This document shows positions 58,489 through 64,000 of a stretch of DNA of 64,000 nucleotides, piece by piece (position 1 is the first letter of the stretch; the number at the start of each line of letters is the position of its first letter). The notes beneath the pieces are model-generated. The model saw only the letters and a program-made list of their open reading frames with translations. It did no database searches and was not told where the DNA came from. The stretch is taken from contig JAKUCV010003188.1 in assembly GCA_028386065.3 (NCBI GenBank), forward strand, positions 3,541-67,540, in the 5' to 3' direction. Origin of the DNA: Turnera subulata. Taxonomy: Eukaryota > Streptophyta > Magnoliopsida > Malpighiales > Passifloraceae. The position numbers and the translations under genes were made by a program.

Positions 58489-60774
58489 TGTTAGTAGAGT
58501 AGAGAAGAGAAGGAAAATGGATAAATTAATAATTTTTTTTTAAAAAATTAAAACTAATAAAAAGTTTTAGAGAGTACTAGTAGTAGTAGAAGGAGTAGAG
58601 TAAGGTTTTTTTTTTTTTGCAGTGTAAAGGAAGGGAAGTGGCTAACGTGAGCCGGGGGGGTAAGGAGGGAGGAGGAGGAGGAAGAACATGAGGAGCACGT
58701 GGCGGTAGAAGGAGGGACCACCGTAGGGTGGGGGAGGTTCAGGGTGGTGACTGGTGAAGGGTGTGGCTCTGGTTGGGATTTGGTGTTTTTGATTTATCTC
58801 TTAATAAAATATATTTGTAATTTAGAATGGGATTAGCGTGTCACTTTCAAATAATATGTCTCGGTTAGATAAATTACTTGCAAATTAATTATATAATGTG
58901 GCTAACTGTGTTGTAATGTAACTAGACAAGACAAGGGGGATCGGGACCAATGAGTACTATTCTATTTGTTAGACTAGAAAATAATCATGTCGTTGTTTAT
59001 GCAAACTTTGCTTGGCTCGTAGTTTTGGTCTTAAAGGGAATCTTAAGGGGCAAGGTGATGATACTATGACATTGCTTGCAAGATTTGTTCTTCTCGACGA
59101 GAATAGCAAGAAACAAAAAGGGTTGAATTATGATTTTATTGTCCCATAACTGTAAGAGTAGTTAAAGATTAACTATGTTTCAAAACGGGTGTTATCGCTT
59201 AAGTTAAAATAAAACTGGTTAATGGCTATTCTATGAGCTGGGCTTATACCACTTTACTTATAGAGTAGGATTTTCACGTTTGTGGGGTTCTGTTAGTGGA
59301 ATCCTCTTCCTTGTGGGCTTGTGTTTTTTTCTTGAATTTGAGCCAGGCAGTAGCCCAAGAAGATTCTAAGAAGGGCTTAGAAATAGTTTTTTCTTTTTTT
59401 TAGCAATATGAAAAATTCATCCATATATAAGCATGAGCTTAGTGGCATAAGGGTACCCCTGTAAATATCTTCCAATTAGATATTTTTCTTATATTCTTTT
59501 TTTATTAAGCTTTTCGCCTCTCTCAAATCTCTCCACCACTCGTACTATCCATCAAAATATCAATAAATAAAGATTATCCCATAATATCACTCTTATATAG
59601 TAGTAGTTTTATAATTAATGTGTAAAATTAATTGTATTTATCTATGTATTGCGGCATTATTGTGCTTTTAATATACACACATAGAGCTGGTTAAAAGAGA
59701 AAAGAAATTCCTAAACCATAAAAATAAAATTTAGTAATATAAATAAACCGTATAAAGAAAGGAGATAAAGGATTGACAAATTATTTATAGGAAGGTGTTG
59801 GGATGGATAGGACCGATCATTAATCACCAAAATATAAGCATGAGAGATTACCTAAAAGCAAGGAAATCAAATCAATAAAATTGAGTAACATGATCCCATG
59901 ATTTAGCATAATTTGTGCAGCATCTTTTCATCATCAATTATAAAAGATTCTCTATAATACTACCTTTTTGGATTAGCTGGAAATAAGGCATCAATCAAGG
60001 CAACATAAACTTATGATTTGATACAATCTATGTTGCATCTTTCCACTATTAATTGAGCAAATTTTCAAGAACACATTTTAAGTGATTGAGTATTAAACGT
60101 TATTCTGCTTCACTCTTACGTAAGAACATATTGAACATATATGAAAATATCAGTAATATCAAATCACCCCCCCAATGTTCCATTGTTTATGGTTTCAACA
60201 CAATCAATGACTCGATGTCTTCACTTGCTTACACTAGTAGAGTATTACACGACAACATTAATCTCCAGCTGTGTTTATAGAAGTATAGACCACCAACCTC
60301 ACACTTGAATTATAAATTATAATACAGACATCGCACATGAACACACTCCAAGTAAGACACAGAACTTGATATTTGTTCCCCAAATCTGATTGCCTAAGCA
60401 ACTTTGAATTGTTGACTCAACCATTAAAAATTGCTAGTATCTCCAAAAATCAACCTTAATTTTATTCTTCTAATCACAAATATCAACTCTAATTATTCAA
60501 TTAGAATCCTGAAATGATTTTTAAACCCCACAGAAGATAGTGGCTGCCCTGATCTCCAGATAAGTGAATGGGCCCACTGAACCTTCCTCTCCCTTTCTCA
60601 CCACCACTAAACATACTAGCCTTTTTTTTTTATCAAAGCACACGCCATTACCACAAAACCATGGTGATTTTGGGTAACGCGGAATGCTAAATATACCACA
60701 CACGCACACAGAAACTGCTCGATGTGGGACTAAACATACTAGCCCAGTTAGCCCAATATTTAGAGATTAAAGTT
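58489..60774. promoter_or_regulatory. Intergenic region between divergent SNX2 and EXO70B1, left part
   Basis: The first 150-250 bp upstream of 58,488 are the SNX2 leader, purine-rich with GGAGGAGGA runs near 58,667. Farther right the DNA is AT-rich with no gene; TATAAAT-like sequences are too frequent to choose a promoter. Confidence 0.45.
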
Positions 60775-61183
60775 CTTTTTTCATCCTTATATTAAACCTT
60801 AACGTTAGAACTCATCCTTATATTGTAATTTGATTTATTTTCATCCCTCTACTCATCCTATTTATCATATTTTGGTATGACGGACCAAAATTTAGTAAAA
60901 AAAGCCGGCATGGCAAATTTTTTGGTGCCACATCAGCTTACGTGGGATCCACATGCTAAGTTGAGTAGGCTTGTAGGGTTTTATTTATTAGCTTGACTTG
61001 ACATGTGGGTCCCGCATAAGCAGATGAGGCGCCAAAAAATTTGCTACGACGACATTTTTTCTCGAATTTTGGCCGGACAAACCAAAATAGGTCAAATAAG
61101 ATAAATAGAGAGATGAAAACAAGCTAAAAAGTCAATACAAGGATGAGTTCTAACTTTAAGGTATAATAGAAGGATGAAAAAAG
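60775..61183. mobile_element. Foldback MITE with ~190-bp inverted repeats
   Basis: CTTTTTTCATCCTTATATTA at the left and its inverted counterpart (ending GGATGAAAAAAG) at the right continue through nearly the whole element, including GTTAGAACTCATCCTT and ATTTTTTGGnGCC. About 409 bp. Flanking ATTAAAGTT / ATTTAATCC match only in part, so a target duplication of 9 bp is possible but decayed. Non-coding; located about 500 bp upstream of EXO70B1. Confidence 0.8.
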
Positions 61184-61672
61184 ATTTAATCCTATTGAAA
61201 ATCGTAGAAGAAATAACAAAAAAAAAAGAGGAAAAGTCCAAAGAGGAAACAAAAAAAGTAATTAAAACAAATTAATTAATGCCACCCTCTTTTTGTTGCT
61301 CTCTCTCTTTTGCTCTTTATCCATGCCACGTCGCTGTCCTTTCTAAAAACTTCTTTTTTGATTTATTTTTGTTTCCCTCTCTTTCTCTCTCTCTCTCTCC
61401 CGCGTTGTAGTTTTCTGTTTATTTTTGTTAAGTCAAACATCAAAAACCGCGTTGTCAAGGGGCAATCACGTAACTTCCGTTAACGATATCACACCTTTCC
61501 TTTCCTTTTCTCTCTAACCAGAAAACAACACTAAACAGCCATTTCTTCCTTATAGTTATCCCTCCCTTAACTGAATTCCCCTCCATATATATACACACAC
61601 ACACACACTACTGGTCTCAATTGGATTACTTTAAGAAACCCTACCGGGAAAGATAACAAAACACAACTAAAA
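61184..61672 (+). promoter_or_regulatory. EXO70B1 upstream region and leader
   Basis: TATATATA at 61,585-61,592, about 80 nt before the ATG, is a likely TATA box, followed by an (AC)n run (61,593-61,608). A CT repeat lies at 61,380-61,400. These are typical plant core-promoter features; exact transcription start unknown. Confidence 0.5.
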
Positions 61673-63595
61673 ATGGCGGAAAACGGCGAGGAGAAGCTGT
61701 TAGCGATGGCGCGTCACATAGCGAAGACGTTAGGCCGGGACGAGACGATGGCGGACGATATTCTCCAGATTTTCTCCTCCTTCGACGGCCGGTTCTCCCG
61801 CGAGAGGCTGGCGCCGGCGGCGGGGGGAGGAGGAGGTGGTGGTGGTGTTGGTTCGGTGGCGGGCGATGAAAATGATCCTCGGGGCCTCGAGCGGGCTGTC
61901 GCTGCCCTGGAGCGGCAGATCTTGCAGTACGTCAACGCCGACCACCCGATCTGGTCGGACTCCGCCGACGCCGCGGCGTTCCTCGACTCCCTCGACGACC
62001 TGATCGCCACCGTGAGGGACTGGTCGCCGGTGGCCGCCGCGGACCAGTCCGTCGCGGCCTGCCTCGCCCGAGCCGACGACCTGCTCCAGCAGGGGGTGTT
62101 CCGGCTGGAGGAGGAGTTCCGGCTGCTGATGGAGCGTGGAGGGGAGTCGTTCGAGCTCACTCGGCAGTACAGGGGGGCCAACTCGCTGGACTCGGAGGAG
62201 GAGGAGGAGGATGAGGCGGTGGATGGGGAGGAGGAGGAGGAGGGAGAGATCGCCGTCGCGCAGCCGTTGACGGACTACGGGGTGGTGATCGACGCGCTGC
62301 CGTCGGGGACGATCAACGACCTCCACGAGATCGCGAGGCGGATGGTGGCGGCGGGCTTCGGGAAGGAGTGCTCCCACGTGTACAGCAGCTGCCGGAGGGA
62401 GTTCCTGGAGGAGAGCGTGTCGAGGTTGGGGTTGCGGAAACTGAGCATCGCGGAGGCGCAGAAGTTGCAGTGGGCGGAATTGGAGGACGAGATTGACAAG
62501 TGGATCAAAGCCGCCAACGTCGCCCTCCGGATCCTCTTCCCTTCCGAGAGGAGGCTCTGCGACCGGGTGTTTTTCGGGTTCTCCTCGGCAGCCGACCTGT
62601 CGTTCATGGAGGTGTGCAGGGGGACGACGGTTCAGATACTTAATTTTGTGGACGCCATAGCAATTGGGACCCGCTCCCCCGAGAGGTTGTTTAAGGTGCT
62701 GGATTTGTTTGAAATGTTGAGGGATTTGATGCCTGAATTTGAGAGTAATTTCAGTGATCAGTACTGTGTGGTGCTGAGGAATGATGCTGTTGCTGTGTGG
62801 AAGAGGTTGGGAGAGGCTGTGAGAGGGATATTCATGGAGTTGGAGAATCTGATAAGGAGAGATCCCGCAAGGACTCGGGTTCCCGGGGGCGGGTTGCACC
62901 CGATTACCCGCTATGTGATGAATTATCTGCGTGCTGCGTGTAGGTCTAGGGAGACATTGGAGCAGGTTTTTGATGATGGTGGAAATGTTGGGTTGGCCAA
63001 TGATGTGGCGAGGTCTTCATTGGGGGTGCAAATGGTGTGGATTATGGAGTTGTTGGAGAGTAATTTGGAGATGAAGGCTAAGATTTATGATAATCCTGCA
63101 CTGTCTGCGGTGTTTATGATGAATAATGGGAGGTACATTGTGCAGAAAGTGAAGGATAGCGAGTTAGGTACATTGTTAGGGGATGACTGGATCAGGAAAC
63201 ACCTGGCTAAGATCAGGCAGTTTCATACTACTTATCAGAGAACCTCATGGAATGGTACCTTGGAGTACTTGAGAGATACTTCTAAGCCTCTTAATGCTGC
63301 TGGGCAGCCCATGTCGATGAGGGAGAGGATGAAGGCGTTCTCTACGTCTCTTGATAACATTTATAAAGCTCAATCTCAGTGGGTTATATTTGATGAGCAA
63401 CTGAGAAAAGAGTTGAGAGTAGCTGTGGCGAACCTGTTGATACCAGCATATAATAACTTCATCCCCCGGTTTCGGAATTCCCCGGAGGTTGGGAAGCATT
63501 ATGACAAGTATCTCAAGTACAGTTCGGAAGAACTTGAAGCTCTTTGCAATAGGTTGTTTCAGGGAGGCACATCTTCAGCTGGCAGCAGGAAGTGA
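61673..63595 (+). CDS. EXO70B1: Exocyst subunit EXO70B1, single exon (640 aa)
   Basis: A subunit of the exocyst that tethers vesicles; the B1 isoform acts in autophagy-linked transport to the vacuole and in immunity. Starts MAENGEEKLLAMARHIAKTL and continues GRDETMADDILQIFSSFDGR, almost the Arabidopsis B1 N terminus. A Gly-rich insertion (GGGGGGGG, residues about 48-56) and an acidic stretch (EEEEEDEAVDGEEEEEGE, about residues 174-191) precede the EXO70 domain (about 265-620) with ANVALRILFPSERRLCDRVF, FGFSSAADLSFMEVCRGTTV, GGGLHPITRYVMNYLRAACR and MNNGRYIVQKVKDSELG. No introns, as in the B-type genes. Slightly longer than Arabidopsis EXO70B1 (624 aa). The opposite-strand long frame at 61,730-62,899 is a shadow. 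The 3' UTR runs from 63,596. Confidence 0.97.
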   Translation: MAENGEEKLLAMARHIAKTLGRDETMADDILQIFSSFDGRFSRERLAPAAGGGGGGGGVGSVAGDENDPRGLERAVAALERQILQYVNADHPIWSDSADAAAFLDSLDDLIATVRDWSPVAAADQSVAACLARADDLLQQGVFRLEEEFRLLMERGGESFELTRQYRGANSLDSEEEEEDEAVDGEEEEEGEIAVAQPLTDYGVVIDALPSGTINDLHEIARRMVAAGFGKECSHVYSSCRREFLEESVSRLGLRKLSIAEAQKLQWAELEDEIDKWIKAANVALRILFPSERRLCDRVFFGFSSAADLSFMEVCRGTTVQILNFVDAIAIGTRSPERLFKVLDLFEMLRDLMPEFESNFSDQYCVVLRNDAVAVWKRLGEAVRGIFMELENLIRRDPARTRVPGGGLHPITRYVMNYLRAACRSRETLEQVFDDGGNVGLANDVARSSLGVQMVWIMELLESNLEMKAKIYDNPALSAVFMMNNGRYIVQKVKDSELGTLLGDDWIRKHLAKIRQFHTTYQRTSWNGTLEYLRDTSKPLNAAGQPMSMRERMKAFSTSLDNIYKAQSQWVIFDEQLRKELRVAVANLLIPAYNNFIPRFRNSPEVGKHYDKYLKYSSEELEALCNRLFQGGTSSAGSRK

Positions 63596-64000
63596 AAGTA
63601 AGCTACTGCTTCTTGGAACATAGTGGATATAGCTATGGGAAAGCTTACCTATTTAACTGTCTGTATCTATGACTATGTTCATCACATTTCATCTGTCTTT
63701 CCACTTTGTTAATGGAAAAAAGTAGGGTTAGGTTTCATGATCAATGAGGATGATGTTTGATATATCAGAATTAGCATAGATGATCATTGTTCATATCAAT
63801 GTCGATTTATGAATGCAAGATCTTTTTTTTTGGGGAATGGCTGGTGATAATTTCATATTGTTGAACTCGGAAATCGAGCATGAAAATTTTAGCAATCGTT
63901 GAAGTATGAATGTGAGAGTTGCCATCTGCATCATAGTATTGCATTACATACAGATGCTGTTGCAATATTTTTGGTCTCTGTATATCCATCGGAATAATAA
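63596..64000 (+). other. EXO70B1 3' UTR and flank
   Basis: No gene. AATGGAAAAA-like sequence at about 63,711 could serve as a weak poly-A region. The window ends before any further gene. Confidence 0.4.

Noticed and set aside
61730..62899. 389-codon minus-strand frame opposite EXO70B1
   Set aside because: Antisense shadow of a conserved coding exon; no domain.

Overview
The window is plant nuclear DNA from a eudicot. The evidence is spliced genes with GT-AG introns encoding plant-specific families (laccase, SYP7-type SNARE, EXO70B), AT-rich intergenic DNA, and many plant retrotransposons, Helitrons and Mutator-like elements. I cannot name the species.

The window has two halves. Positions 1 to about 32,560 are a transposon-rich block with no clearly intact host gene. 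From left to right it holds: LINE and F-box relics; a row of Helitron-like segments (about 900-7,459); a full-length but decayed LINE with a 15-bp target-site duplication (7,530-13,717, minus); a decayed F-box gene (14,287-16,803, minus) split by a Mutator-like element; a Ty3/gypsy element (minus, 5' LTR at 29,374-29,637) split by a large gag-pol-less LTR element (17,461-25,059, TSD TGCTC); and a second F-box pseudogene split by a related TIR element carrying a piece of an S-adenosylmethionine synthetase gene.

Positions 33,236-64,000 are gene-dense: an intact F-box gene (+), SWC6 of the SWR1 chromatin remodeller (+), a LAC13-type laccase (-), the NatB auxiliary subunit NAA25 (-), the Qc-SNARE SYP71 (-), sorting nexin SNX2 (-) and the exocyst subunit EXO70B1 (+). 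From memory, EXO70B1, SNX2A and NAA25 are neighbours on Arabidopsis chromosome 5, and SNX2B and LAC13 are neighbours in a second Arabidopsis segment. The window would then show an ancestral order that was split between two duplicated Arabidopsis blocks. SNX2, SYP71 and EXO70B1 all act in membrane trafficking; the neighbourhood probably reflects conserved gene order rather than a functional operon.

The most unusual object is the LTR element at 17,461-25,059. Its LTRs carry an array of short hairpins whose stems change in a compensated way. Its interior has no gag-pol and instead holds two reading frames on the strand opposite to the element, one containing what looks like the N-terminal half of a LINE-type endonuclease domain. 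Also notable are an in-frame duplication of the SWC6 zinc finger just after the stop codon, a GC-AG intron and a 13-bp terminal coding exon in SYP71, and two related TIR elements that each interrupt an F-box gene.
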